Positions 16,445-25,809 are shown, counted from the stretch's first letter. The stretch: 64,000 bases of DNA from JAPOXR01 sp965221815 (GCA_965221815.1 OZ244915.1:3162001-3226000); one strand, 5' to 3'. The notes: generated by a model not told the origin, from the sequence alone. Translations and numbers: made by a program.

Positions 16445-18874
16445 ATGCCTAAATCGATCAATGTGGACCCGGAACGGACACGGTTACCGGATCACTTGGA
16501 ACTGCCGGATATTCCGGTCCATAGATACGACACACCGTTTGCCGAAGAACTCGAATCGCACGGTCGCAGATCCCTTGTTGAACTGCTCCGTCATATGATG
16601 ATCCTTCGCAGCTTTGAGAGTGGTCTAGCCGCGCTCAAATCGACGGGAAAATTCGGTCATCTCGAATATACCTACAAAGGCCCGGCACATCTTTCTATCG
16701 GTCAGGAAGCGGCGGCGGTCGGGGCAGCTTTGGCATTGACCCCGAATGACCACATCTTTGGATCACATCGATCCCATGGCGAGTTTCTGGCAAAGGGCCT
16801 CCGCGCAATCGCCGTGATGGATGAGGCCGATCTGACCGCGATCATGGAGGAGCATGATGATGGCAAATTACGGGATGCTGTCACGGCCAGACTCGATTGC
16901 CGCGGCGTGAGAGACAAAGCGGAGAGATTCCTCCTGCTGGGGTTCCTCGCCGAGATTTTCATGCGCTCCAACGGATTTAACGGTGGTATGGGCGGTTCCA
17001 TGCACGCCTTCTTCCTGCCCTTTGGGGCTTATCCCAACAATGCAATTGTTGGGGCTTCAGCGGGTATCGCCACCGGCGCAGCCCTGCAGATGAAGGTTGA
17101 GCGCCGCAAGACAATAGCGGTGGCCATGGTGGGTGATGGCGCAACGGGATGCGGTCCTGTCTGGGAAGCGATGAATTTTGCCGCGATGGCGCAATTCGAT
17201 CAGTTATGGGACGAAAAGGGCGGGTTACCGATTCTCTTTTTCTTTACCAATAATTTCTACGCAATGGGCGGGCAAACGTCCGGCGAAACGATGGCGTGGG
17301 ACCGGTTGAGCCAGATTGGTGCCGGGTTGCGCCGCGATGCCTGCCACGCTGAGACCGTCGATGGGACCAATCCACTGGCTGTTGCGGATGCAGTGGCACG
17401 CAAACGGTCCTTGTTGATGGCACAGAGGGGGCCAGCTCTGCTGGATGTGGAATGCTATCGATATTCCGGTCACTCGACCACTGATGTGAATGCCTATCGT
17501 ACCAAAGAGGAAATTGCCCTGTGGCGTCTCGTCGATCCGATCCAGCAGATGCAGGCTCGTCTCGCCAGGGCGGATATCCTCAGGACCGAACAAGCGACTG
17601 AGATGCAGGCAGGGATTGAGAACCTGATGCATGATGTGTTTCATGCGGCGGCAGATCCGGACGTTTGTCCACGCGTTGATCCTGCCGCAATTGGTCAGAA
17701 AATGTTCTCCGACCTGAAATCTCCCTATACAGGCACATTACCGCGCCCACTCTGTGAACCGGAATCCGTGCCGCGTCTTCGCCAGACCGCGAAGAAGACG
17801 CGGCGAGGCCGCAGTGAGAGCGGTGAGCTGCTGTCGCCGATGCGTGCCATGACCTTACGAGATGGACTCTTTGAATCCGTACTCCATCATGTGCTCAATG
17901 ATCAGCGGGTGATTCTCTACGGTGAGGAATGCCGGGAATGGGGAGGGGCATTCGGCGTCTATCGCGGCCTGTCGGATCTTATTCCCCATGACCGATTATT
18001 CAATGCGCCCATTTCCGAAGCGGCAATCGTGGCGACCGCGGTGGGCGCGGCCATCGAAGGTGGAAGACCGATCATTGAGTTGATGTATGCTGACTTTATC
18101 GGGCGGGCGGGAGACGAGATTTTCAATCAACTGGCGAAGTGGCAGGCGATGTCAAACGGACATCTGTCGCTGCCGGTGGTCCTGCGCACCTCGGTGGGAT
18201 CGAAATATGGAGCCCAGCATTCGCAGGACTGGACCGGTCTGGCGATGCATATCCCGGGATTGAAGGTGATTTATCCGGCGACGCCCTATGACGCCAAGGG
18301 ACTGCTGTCGGCGGCGATCGCTTGTGATGACCCTGTCCTCGTTTTCGAAAGTCAGCGTCTTTACGACAAGACGGAGTTATTTGCTGACTCCGTTCCCGAA
18401 GGGGATTATCAGCTTCCCATCGGTGTGCCCGACATCAAACGCGCCGGTGAGGATGTGACCGTCCTGACGATTGGACCGTCTTTATACCCGGCGCTTGATG
18501 CCGCTGAGACCTTGTCTCAACAAGGAATCTCGATCGAGATCATTGATGCCCGCTCACTAGTGCCATTCGAATATGATTCTGTCCTTGAATCTGTCGCCAA
18601 AACCGGTCGATTCCTGGTGGTGACAGAGGCCTGCGAGCGCGGCAGCGCCGCCATGACGTTGACATCGAACGTTGCGTATTTTGCTTTTACGCAACTCAAG
18701 TCACCCCCGCGCCTGTTGGGAAGTCCAAACTGGATTGTCCCCGGTGCCGATATGGAAGGGGCCTATTTCCCGCAAGCCGTCGATGTTGTTCGAATGGTGT
18801 CAGAAATGATGGCCAATGCGGGAGGACATCGTCGTGACTCCGAGCGCCTCAGATTGGCGCGCTGTGGACTGTAG
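16445..18874 (+). CDS. 2-oxoacid dehydrogenase E1 component, alpha and beta subunits fused
   Basis: An 809-residue thiamine-diphosphate enzyme. The alpha part (about 40-400) has GHLEYTYKGPAHLSIGQEA and the cofactor motif GDGATGCGPVWEAMNFAA ending in NN about 30 residues later. After a basic linker (about 440-465) the beta part has EECREWGGAFGVYRGLSD, PISEAAIVATAVGAAIEGG and LMYADFIGRAGDEIFNQ. It decarboxylates a 2-oxoacid and loads the acyl group on a lipoyl carrier, supplied by the small gene 10 bp downstream. Likely substrates are branched-chain oxoacids, pyruvate or acetoin; the sequence does not decide. The start at ATG 16445 gives the conserved MPKSIN. Confidence 0.85.
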   Translation: MPKSINVDPERTRLPDHLELPDIPVHRYDTPFAEELESHGRRSLVELLRHMMILRSFESGLAALKSTGKFGHLEYTYKGPAHLSIGQEAAAVGAALALTPNDHIFGSHRSHGEFLAKGLRAIAVMDEADLTAIMEEHDDGKLRDAVTARLDCRGVRDKAERFLLLGFLAEIFMRSNGFNGGMGGSMHAFFLPFGAYPNNAIVGASAGIATGAALQMKVERRKTIAVAMVGDGATGCGPVWEAMNFAAMAQFDQLWDEKGGLPILFFFTNNFYAMGGQTSGETMAWDRLSQIGAGLRRDACHAETVDGTNPLAVADAVARKRSLLMAQRGPALLDVECYRYSGHSTTDVNAYRTKEEIALWRLVDPIQQMQARLARADILRTEQATEMQAGIENLMHDVFHAAADPDVCPRVDPAAIGQKMFSDLKSPYTGTLPRPLCEPESVPRLRQTAKKTRRGRSESGELLSPMRAMTLRDGLFESVLHHVLNDQRVILYGEECREWGGAFGVYRGLSDLIPHDRLFNAPISEAAIVATAVGAAIEGGRPIIELMYADFIGRAGDEIFNQLAKWQAMSNGHLSLPVVLRTSVGSKYGAQHSQDWTGLAMHIPGLKVIYPATPYDAKGLLSAAIACDDPVLVFESQRLYDKTELFADSVPEGDYQLPIGVPDIKRAGEDVTVLTIGPSLYPALDAAETLSQQGISIEIIDARSLVPFEYDSVLESVAKTGRFLVVTEACERGSAAMTLTSNVAYFAFTQLKSPPRLLGSPNWIVPGADMEGAYFPQAVDVVRMVSEMMANAGGHRRDSERLRLARCGL

Positions 18875-18884
18875 GAGACATTGT

Positions 18885-19124
18885 ATGGCGCGCGTTGAAG
18901 TCAAGATCCCTGATTTGGGCAACGAAGTGACCGAGGCTCAGATCGACAGTTGGTTGAAGTCACCCGGAGACATGATTTCCCAGGGTGAGGAAATCGTTGC
19001 CATCACGACGCCCAAGGTGACGGTTGAACTGGAAGCTCCGGCAAGTGGCCGGATCGTGGAAATTCTGGTGGAGCCAGACGAGATCGTCGCTGTCGGCACC
19101 ATATTGGCGATCATTGAAACCTGA
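18885..19124 (+). CDS. Stand-alone lipoyl-domain carrier protein
   Basis: A 79-residue biotinyl/lipoyl domain with AGGAGA before ATG 18885. The segment ITTPKVTVELEAPASGRIVE has the attachment lysine at the hairpin tip (TPKV, in place of the usual TDKA/V), near residue 44. It corresponds to the lipoyl domain of an E2 component without its peripheral-binding and acyltransferase domains. It probably carries the acyl group made by the fused E1 immediately upstream. No E2 catalytic domain or E3 follows within the window. Confidence 0.83.
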   Translation: MARVEVKIPDLGNEVTEAQIDSWLKSPGDMISQGEEIVAITTPKVTVELEAPASGRIVEILVEPDEIVAVGTILAIIET

Positions 19125-19494
19125 CATAATGCACCTCGCCTTTGCCGGGCGCATGGGAATCCATGTCCCCGCAAGCTGAAAACGGATCATCGCGGATGCG
19201 GCGATGAGATATCCGCCACCATTGCTCGATACCGATCTCGCCTGTTTCACGCCTGCCTACGGATCTTCTGATGCGTAATAACTGGAATGATTGCGAACGC
19301 CCATCTCTGGACCCACTACAATCATATACCCATCGCCAAAGCTGCCTGGTTCGCCGGATGGGCCTTACCAAGAATCAACCGCGCCCCAAACCCATCCATA
19401 TGGGAATCACTCACGTATGTTGCGGGCCGGGTGACGTCGATGTTGTTTTGCCATAGAAGGCAATGGATGTGCTCCCAAAGGGGACGATTTTCTG
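19125..19494. other. Degenerate repeated segment upstream of the ATPase gene
   Basis: No supported gene. On the minus strand a short frame reads SDSHMDGFGARLILGKAHPA near 19350-19410. A second, poorer copy (MDSHAPGKGEVH) occurs near 19140-19165, and a third clear copy lies at 22990-23110 on the far side of the ATPase/Uma2 segment. The word GGAATCACTC and the spacing are shared, so these are decayed copies of one sequence of unknown origin. Confidence 0.45.
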
Positions 19495-20562
19495 GTGCTC
19501 GACTCTCTTAAGATCCAAAATTTCACTGTCTTCAGGGATACCCAGCTGAAGTTTTCCAGCGGTCTCAACGTCATTGTCGGGGCGAATGGCACCGGAAAAA
19601 CCCATCTTCTGAAACTCCCTTATGCTATCATGGCAATGAGTGCCGAAGAATCAAGGAAACGCAACGGGGCACCAACCAAAAGAGGGTTGCAGACCGGGAT
19701 TGCGGAAAAGCTCAACAATGTCTTCCGTCCGGAAGATCGCCTGGGCCGTCTTGTTCACCGTCAGAGAGGGCGCAACAGGTGTGACGTGAACATGCGATTC
19801 AAGCGGCCTGAGTCATCCTTGTCCTTTGAATTTTCCTCTCTTGCCGAATCCGAAGTCACCGTGAAACGCACACTCTCCGAATGGCAGACCAACCCCCCGG
19901 TGTTTATTCCCACCCGGGAACTGCTCACCATTTATCCCGGATTTGTGCCGCTCTATGCAACACGCCATCTGGAATTCGATGAGACGTGGCGCGATACCTG
20001 TCTCCTGCTCGGGGCACCAGCACTGAAGGGAAAACGGGAAGCGACCATTGCAAGTCTGATTGAACCCCTGGAACAACAACTCGGCGGGCGCGTGGTCCTT
20101 GACAATAATGGCCGATTCTATCTGGTGCCGTTCAATGCAAGCAAGCTGGAGATTTCACTGGTCGCCGAAGGATGGCGCAAGATTTCCATGCTCGTGCGGC
20201 TGATCTCCACTGGCTCACTTCCCGACAAAGGATGCCTGTTCTGGGATGAGCCGGAAGCCAATCTCAATCCCCAACTCATTCGTGAAGTGGCGCGGGCCCT
20301 CCTGGGGATCTGCAACGCAGGCATCCAGGTCATCGTGGCCACACACAGCCTGTTTCTGCTCCGGGAATTCGAAATCCTGCTCAAATGTGAGTTTGACAGC
20401 GTCAAGGATTGCTATTTCGCGCTGCACCGTAGCGATGATGGTGTCGATGTGTCTCAATCCAAGGACATTGAAGATGTCAACCCTTTGCTCTTGCTGGATG
20501 AAGATTTGAGACAGTCAGACCGTTACGTTGAGAATTTCATGTCGCGTGTGGGAACGAACTGA
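19495..20562 (+). CDS. AAA ATPase, RecF/OLD-like, paired with a nuclease-like protein
   Basis: A 355-residue SMC/RecF-like ATPase. Start GTG 19495 with GGGGA upstream. The Walker A VGANGTGKT is at about residues 28-36 after the FTVFRDTQLKFSSGLNVIVG strand pair typical of AAA_15/AAA_21 proteins. Walker B, GCLFWDEPEANLNP, is near 245, and the switch histidine in VIVATHSLFLLREFE near 280. There is no TOPRIM domain, unlike full OLD nucleases. Its stop overlaps the start of a PD-(D/E)XK-type gene, so the two probably act as a unit. Similar ATPase-effector pairs serve in phage defence; that role is inferred. Confidence 0.8.
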   Translation: MLDSLKIQNFTVFRDTQLKFSSGLNVIVGANGTGKTHLLKLPYAIMAMSAEESRKRNGAPTKRGLQTGIAEKLNNVFRPEDRLGRLVHRQRGRNRCDVNMRFKRPESSLSFEFSSLAESEVTVKRTLSEWQTNPPVFIPTRELLTIYPGFVPLYATRHLEFDETWRDTCLLLGAPALKGKREATIASLIEPLEQQLGGRVVLDNNGRFYLVPFNASKLEISLVAEGWRKISMLVRLISTGSLPDKGCLFWDEPEANLNPQLIREVARALLGICNAGIQVIVATHSLFLLREFEILLKCEFDSVKDCYFALHRSDDGVDVSQSKDIEDVNPLLLLDEDLRQSDRYVENFMSRVGTN

Positions 20563-21071
20563 TGACAACAATCACCGAAGGGAAACTCATCTTCAGTTTT
20601 CCATCGACCTGCCAGGCCAGTCAATATGATGAATGGTCTTTCTACCGAAATCAATTCCAGTCTGTCGCAGGTGGGTGCAAGGCCGTTGATATCCTCTGTG
20701 GTGACGCCCATGTGTCCTGGCTGATTGAAGTGAAGGACTATCGGTGTCACCCGCGCACCAAGCCGACATCTATTGCTGATGAACTGACCATCAAGGCACG
20801 GGATACATTGGCCGGCTTGGCGGTGGCGGCAAAAGTGGCAAACGTGGCCAGCGAACAACAGCAGGCCAGGAAATCCTTGCGATCAAACAAATGGCGGATT
20901 GTTCTTCATTTGGAACAACCGTCTCTCATATCAAGGCTCCGGCCCAAGCCCTTGGACATCGCCACGTTATTACAAAAACTCAGAACCAAAAAGTTAAAGG
21001 CAGTCGACGTGAATCCCATCATTTGTGATCGGACCGATTTTCACAAATATGTTCCCTGGACCGTTCAATGA
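20562..21071 (+). CDS. PD-(D/E)XK nuclease-like partner of the AAA ATPase
   Basis: A 169-residue protein overlapping the ATPase stop (TGATG). A nuclease-type core is visible: AVDILCGDAHVSWLIEVKDY supplies D43 and the E56-V-K58 motif on consecutive predicted strands, matching the D-x(n)-ExK pattern of PD-(D/E)XK enzymes. The remainder is helical and basic (LRTKKLKAVD). No other domain is recognised. It would be the effector of the pair, cutting nucleic acid when the ATPase senses a trigger. The catalytic assignment is by motif only; family membership is not established. Confidence 0.6.
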   Translation: MTTITEGKLIFSFPSTCQASQYDEWSFYRNQFQSVAGGCKAVDILCGDAHVSWLIEVKDYRCHPRTKPTSIADELTIKARDTLAGLAVAAKVANVASEQQQARKSLRSNKWRIVLHLEQPSLISRLRPKPLDIATLLQKLRTKKLKAVDVNPIICDRTDFHKYVPWTVQ

Positions 21072-21819
21072 CGCGCTCATAAGGAACCACCAAAATCTCC
21101 GGGGTCAGGCAGCGGGACGTTCAATCTCCTGTTCCGTGTTGGCCGCGCTGAAGAGTCCGGGATGCCAGGACTGGAACTTGGCCTTGAATGTCCCGTCCAG
21201 GACGCGAACTCTCGATGCCACCCTGCGTGACACATTCGCGCACTGGCATCCCGGTCTGACAGCCCATGTGGAAACCCGAATGGCCTCCTGAATTGTCCCG
21301 CACTCCTATGTCTTCGAATCAGAAATCAAGACAAAAGAGGAGGCGGTTGTTGTGGGGTGTAAAAATTCCTGTGGATCACGCAGAAATTCTGTTGCCTTCG
21401 GCTTGCGCAGCCCCGCGTCTTTGGCACAATTCCAGAAGTGGAACCCCTGCGGCTGATCAGCCGCAGGGGTACGGATTGCTGGGTCCCACCGGGCGTGTGG
21501 GACCGAACCCCACTGGGATCATGGATCCGGCACATAGCCGGGTCGGCACGCCTGTCCGCTGGGCCTCCCGGGTCCGGAATGGAGGTGGGGGTCATCGTGG
21601 GGTATCCTCCGTGAGACGTGGCGCGGGAGACGATGACCCGACGATCAGCCGGTCGTGATGTCTATCAGGACATGCTGGACAGTGATGGGAATGGCGAGAG
21701 CCGCGTGGTGGCGCATGATGCGTCCGGGTGTGCCGACATCACCGCAGGGTGGGGTGAGACGCGCCCCGATGACATCATGGGGGTGGAAGCAACAGGACGG
21801 CGGCCTGTGCTGCTGTGAC
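21072..21819. other. Region without a supported gene between the nuclease gene and the IS110 relic
   Basis: Several short frames are present but none is convincing. Near 21654 the plus strand reads DVYQDMLDSDGNGESRVV, which resembles the PATYQDVLDAPPHRVAEVL start of the Uma2 protein at 22.2 kb, so a decayed Uma2 5' end is possible. The palindrome at 21443-21470 and the adjacent hairpin lie here. Confidence 0.4.
21443..21470. repeat. Perfect 28-bp palindrome
   Basis: Each half is ACCCCTGCGGCTGA / TCAGCCGCAGGGGT, with no spacer, giving a complete two-fold symmetric site. A second hairpin, GGTCCCAC (21482-21489) and GTGGGACC, lies directly after it. There is no T-run, so it is not an obvious intrinsic terminator. 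It could be a protein-binding site or the end of a mobile element. Confidence 0.7.
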
Positions 21820-22075
21820 CCATCCTCTGGGTGCCGGGCTTGTCTGTCATTGGGGTCAATCCCCGCCAGCCGCGGGACTGGGCCTAGGCGCTGAATCACC
21901 TCGCCAAGACGGATCGCGTGGATGCGGAGATCCGGGCCGAGATGGGCCAGGTGGTGCCCCACCTCAGACCCGTCACACCCCAGGACACGATCCGTCAGGA
22001 GCGCGGAGATCTGCGGGTGATGCGGGCGCGGTTGATGGAGATCCGCACATCTCTCAAGCCGACAGGGAATGATCT
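21820..22075 (+). pseudogene. IS110-family transposase fragment
   Basis: The plus strand encodes SVIGVNPRQPRDWA, then an in-frame TAG, then ALNHLAKTDRVDAEIRAEMG and VVPHLRPVTPQDTIRQERGD. This is the DEDD-domain region of IS110 transposases (NPRQ..DFA..LG.LAKTDRIDA). The N-terminal start and the C-terminal transposase_20 domain are missing and the amber codon interrupts what remains, so it is a relic. Confidence 0.7.
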
Positions 22076-22153
22076 TGCGGGACTCTGCGACTTTGCAAAC
22101 CGGCCCACTTGGATTACAGTCATCAGCAGATCCCGGTTGGGGAGGGACGACGT

Positions 22154-22768
22154 ATGAGCAGAATGACCGCCGCCGCCCGCGCCGAACGCCCGGCAACCTA
22201 TCAGGATGTCCTGGATGCGCCGCCCCACAGGGTGGCGGAAGTGCTCGCCGGCACATTGTATACGCAACCCCGCCCCGCATCGCGCCATGTGCGTGTGAGT
22301 TCAATTTTCGGGTATGAATTGTTCGGTCCTTTTGACCGCGGGCGTGGCGGTCCCGGCGGCTGGTGGATCATTGACGAGCCGGAACTGCATCTCGGCCCGG
22401 ATATCGTGGTGTCTGATCTCGCCGGCTGGCGACGCACGACGATGCCGAACTACCCGGATGTCCCTTATTTCGAGATGGCCCCGGATTGGGTCTGCGAAGT
22501 CCTATCACGCTCAACCCGCCGCATCGACCAGAGCGAAAAACGCACGATCTATGCCCGTGAAGGCGTCGCACATCTCTGGTTCGTGGATCCCGACATCAAG
22601 ACGCTGGAAGTTTTCGAACTCCGCAAGGGACAGTGGTTGCTCCTCGTGACACTCACTGGCGGTGCCGCAGTCTCACAACCCCCTTTCGATGCGATCAGCT
22701 TTCCCCTGGATGTGCTCTGGCCGGACGGGATCCAGGCAGACGGGGACGGGGAAGATACGAACGGATGA
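22154..22768 (+). CDS. Uma2-family (DUF820) endonuclease-like protein
   Basis: A 204-residue Uma2 protein with GGAGGG before ATG 22154. The family core is clear: the N-terminal TYQDVLDAPPHRVAEVLAG, the strand GPDIVVSDLAGW (about 82-93) and WVCEVLSRSTRRIDQSEKR (about 112-130), followed by REGVAHLWFVDPD. D and E in the second and third segments form the PD-(D/E)XK-type site. Uma2 proteins are widespread and poorly understood; many occur in multiple copies. The gene stands alone between an IS110 relic and a degenerate repeat. An in vivo nuclease role is not shown. Confidence 0.85.
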   Translation: MSRMTAAARAERPATYQDVLDAPPHRVAEVLAGTLYTQPRPASRHVRVSSIFGYELFGPFDRGRGGPGGWWIIDEPELHLGPDIVVSDLAGWRRTTMPNYPDVPYFEMAPDWVCEVLSRSTRRIDQSEKRTIYAREGVAHLWFVDPDIKTLEVFELRKGQWLLLVTLTGGAAVSQPPFDAISFPLDVLWPDGIQADGDGEDTNG

Positions 22769-23187
22769 GGGCCGGGGCAGGTCACCCATCAATCGCAGCA
22801 CCTCCGCCCCAACGGGAGTTTGCTCAGAACCCTTGATCTTGTCTGAGTCATGCCAAATTCCCCGTTGTAAGAGAATACCGCAAAGATAGGGATCTACGGC
22901 TGGTTGGAAGGAAAGCCCGTAAATCACCCTCTCGTATTTTGTCCTTTTGCCGGTACGGAGATCATCTCTATTTGTCCACTGACCCACAGACGGCGCCGCG
23001 AGAACGCCCATCTCTCGGCCAGGGACAATCGCACGCCCCTCGCCCCGGCCGCTTGATGCACCTCATCAGGAATCAACCGTGGTCCAAATCCATTCATATG
23101 GGAATCACTCCCCGGCTTGGATTCCTTCCTTGTGTTCGACCTCCGGCTTTGTTAGCCTAAGCTTTTCTTAAGACTTGGAGGAGACTG
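22769..23187. promoter_or_regulatory. Intergenic region with a decayed repeat and the likely promoter of the sugar ABC operon
   Basis: No gene is supported. The minus strand at 22990-23110 holds SDSHMNGFGPRLIPDEVHQA, a copy of the degenerate segment also seen at 19.1-19.4 kb. Close to the next gene, TTGTGT (23130-23135) and TAGCCT (23153-23158), 17 bp apart, form a weak sigma70-like pair, and GGAGGAG precedes the ATG at 23188. Confidence 0.4.
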
Positions 23188-24663
23188 ATGAGAATATCAA
23201 TACTCGGAATGGGCGTTGCGTCAATGATGGCGATGTCGTTTGGGGCAAGTGCTCAGGCGATGGACCATAGCGGCGTGACCGTTGAAATACTCACGCGGCC
23301 GGGACCGGTTATCGCCCAGCGGCTGGTTGAGCGGGGTGAAGAGTTTGGTGCCATGACCGGCGCCGAAATCCGCGTCAACGAAGTGCCTTTTGCCGAACTG
23401 TTCCAGAAGATACTGACAGATTGGGCAACCGGTACCAACTCGATTGATGTCGGTGTGTTCGCATCGGGTTGGGCAACTGAATTGGTCGATGGCGATCTCG
23501 TTGAGGCGTTGGACGATTATATTGCCAACGACAGCATGATCGATATTGATGATATTGCCCCGTACTTCCGTGAGTATAACCAGAAGATCGGTGGCAAGAC
23601 CTATCTGATTACCGTCGATGGCGACTTTCAGATGATCTACTATCGCAAGGATGTTCTGGATGCTAACGGACTTGAGCCGCCGCGGACCTGGCCTGAATAT
23701 CTGGAAGTGGCCTCACAGATTCACGGGCAGGATATGAATGGCGATGGCGAAGGTGATTTTGGTTCCTGCATCTTCAAGAAACGAAATGCACAATCGTATT
23801 TTGCGATCGGAACAATTGCCGCGAGCCTGGTCCAATCCAAAGGCACAGGCGAGGGTATCTTTTTCAACAATGACGATATGACGCCAAAGATCAATAACGA
23901 AGCCTGGCAGGAAGCCTTCCGCCTCTACAAGGCAACAGGTGAATTTGGTCCTCCCGATGAGTTGAACCACGATATTGGTGATACGCGGGCATTGGTCCAA
24001 TCCGCCCGTTGTGGTCTGGCCATCGACTGGGGTGATATCGGCCCATTGTCTATCGATGATTCAGGTGCCGCAATCCGTGACAAGATGTATGCCGCGATTG
24101 CGCCGGGTTCAACGCGTGTCTTGAACACGGAGACCGGCAAACTCGAAGACTGCAATCCGACCTTGTGTCCGTATGCTGTCGATGGGATCAACTATGCACC
24201 TTACGCCGCGTTCGGTGGATGGTCGGGTGCCATCAACAAGAAGTCGGCCCCGGAAGTCAAACAGGCGGCCTACGATTTCCTGTCGTATGTGAACCAGGCG
24301 GCGCAGTCGAATGTCGATGTGACAATCGGCTGGACCGGCTACAATCCGTATCGGAATTCCCAGCTTGATAATCCAGCTCTCTGGATTGAGGCGGGCTTTA
24401 GCCCTGCATATGCCGATAACTATCTTGGCGCCATCAAGGAGAGTCTGAACCATCCGAATATGGCTTCAGACATGAAAATTCCCGGCGCACAGCAATATAC
24501 GGGTGTTGTTCTCGACCGTGAACTGGCCCGCTTTCTTGCTGGTGAGATCACTGCAGAACAGGCAACCGCCAATATCGAAGAAGCATGGGAAGAAATCACC
24601 GAAGATTTTGGCCGTGAAAGTCAGAGAACAATTTACAATCTATCGCTCGGCATCACCAACTGA
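23188..24663 (+). CDS. ABC transporter substrate-binding protein (carbohydrate type)
   Basis: A 491-residue extracellular solute-binding protein of the maltose/sorbitol class. The signal peptide ends GASAQA (about residue 25) and GGAGGAG lies just before ATG 23188. The mature sequence carries the usual bilobal features: VDGDFQMIYYRKDVLDANGL (about 146-165) and IDWGDIGPLSIDD. It is the first gene of a four-gene importer operon with two permeases and an ATPase. A polyol or disaccharide substrate is likely; the exact sugar cannot be read from sequence. Confidence 0.88.
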   Translation: MRISILGMGVASMMAMSFGASAQAMDHSGVTVEILTRPGPVIAQRLVERGEEFGAMTGAEIRVNEVPFAELFQKILTDWATGTNSIDVGVFASGWATELVDGDLVEALDDYIANDSMIDIDDIAPYFREYNQKIGGKTYLITVDGDFQMIYYRKDVLDANGLEPPRTWPEYLEVASQIHGQDMNGDGEGDFGSCIFKKRNAQSYFAIGTIAASLVQSKGTGEGIFFNNDDMTPKINNEAWQEAFRLYKATGEFGPPDELNHDIGDTRALVQSARCGLAIDWGDIGPLSIDDSGAAIRDKMYAAIAPGSTRVLNTETGKLEDCNPTLCPYAVDGINYAPYAAFGGWSGAINKKSAPEVKQAAYDFLSYVNQAAQSNVDVTIGWTGYNPYRNSQLDNPALWIEAGFSPAYADNYLGAIKESLNHPNMASDMKIPGAQQYTGVVLDRELARFLAGEITAEQATANIEEAWEEITEDFGRESQRTIYNLSLGITN

Positions 24664-24669
24664 GTCTTG

Positions 24670-25809
24670 ATGACAAACAACATGAAAACGCGGCCCGGTC
24701 ATTCCCGGGCCGCGCATTCAAGAGGATTCATGGAGTGGTTGGACCGCAACTCGAGGCATATTTTCTTATGGCCTGCGGTCATCATGATCCTGATTTTTTC
24801 GATATTTCCTTTGGTTGCCTCGGCGATCATGGCCCTGAGCCGCATCCGTTTTCGCGGTGGAGGCTATAACGTTCGATTTGTCTGGTTTCAGAATTTCGAA
24901 AAACAGCTTTTTGGTTCTGAACAGTTTCATTTCCTGGGGACCTTTGCCGGCATGTCAATTCTGGGTTGGCTGGTCGCTGCATTGACCACGGTCGGAATCA
25001 CTGTCTGGATTGTCAGCTATATTCGTTCATCCTTTACATTGATCGGTTTCGTGGGAAGGCTTCTCACCTGGGGGTTTATCCTCGGAGTTGGCTGGATGCT
25101 GGCGGCAACCCTGTTTTCCGGCCATCCATTCGGTACGCTTGGCACGACGCTCTTCTATGTGATTGTCGGCTGTGGTATCCAGTTTATTATTGGCCTGAGC
25201 CTCGCATTCCTGTGCTCTCTTCCGATCAGGGGGCGGGGGTTTTTCCGGGTGGTGTTTTTTGTTCCGTTGATGATTACCCCGATCGGCGTTGGCTATGCGT
25301 TTCGCATGATGGCCGACACCACGAAAGGCCCGTTCTCACCGGTGTGGCAATGGGCAGGCCTGAAAGATTTTGCCTGGGCGGCTGATCCCTGGGCCGCACG
25401 GTTCTTTATCATGATTGGTGACAGCTGGCAGTGGATTCCGTTTATCTTTGTCGTGATGCTTGCAGCCCTGGAAAGCGTCCCGCGCGATTATGTGGAAGCG
25501 GCGCAGGTTGACGGTGCGACAGGATGGGAAATCTTTCGCGATATCACGTGGCCGCAGGTGGTGCCGGTTGCTGCCACGGTCTTGCTGATCCGGGTGATCG
25601 AAGGTTTCAAGATTGTCGACCTTCCCAATATCATGACCGCTGGCGGTCCTGGAATCGCGACCGAATCGATGACTCTGCACGCTCTTTTCGCATGGCGATC
25701 GCTGGATCTCGGTCAATCATCGGCAGTGGCCTATTTGCTGCTTTTCGTGACCGTCATTACCTGCGTGTCTTTCTTTAATCTGGTGGTTCTGCGGAGGGTT
25801 CGTGCATGA
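24670..25809 (+). CDS. ABC transporter permease, MalF-type
   Basis: A 379-residue inner-membrane permease with at least six hydrophobic segments. The N-terminal part has an extra long hydrophobic region (about 95-165) before the core. The EAA loop EAAQVDGATGWEIFRDITWP (about 279-298) contacts the ATPase. ATG 24670 is chosen over the overlapping TTG at 24667. It sits 6 bp after the binding protein and overlaps the next permease by 4 bp. Confidence 0.88.
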   Translation: MTNNMKTRPGHSRAAHSRGFMEWLDRNSRHIFLWPAVIMILIFSIFPLVASAIMALSRIRFRGGGYNVRFVWFQNFEKQLFGSEQFHFLGTFAGMSILGWLVAALTTVGITVWIVSYIRSSFTLIGFVGRLLTWGFILGVGWMLAATLFSGHPFGTLGTTLFYVIVGCGIQFIIGLSLAFLCSLPIRGRGFFRVVFFVPLMITPIGVGYAFRMMADTTKGPFSPVWQWAGLKDFAWAADPWAARFFIMIGDSWQWIPFIFVVMLAALESVPRDYVEAAQVDGATGWEIFRDITWPQVVPVAATVLLIRVIEGFKIVDLPNIMTAGGPGIATESMTLHALFAWRSLDLGQSSAVAYLLLFVTVITCVSFFNLVVLRRVRA

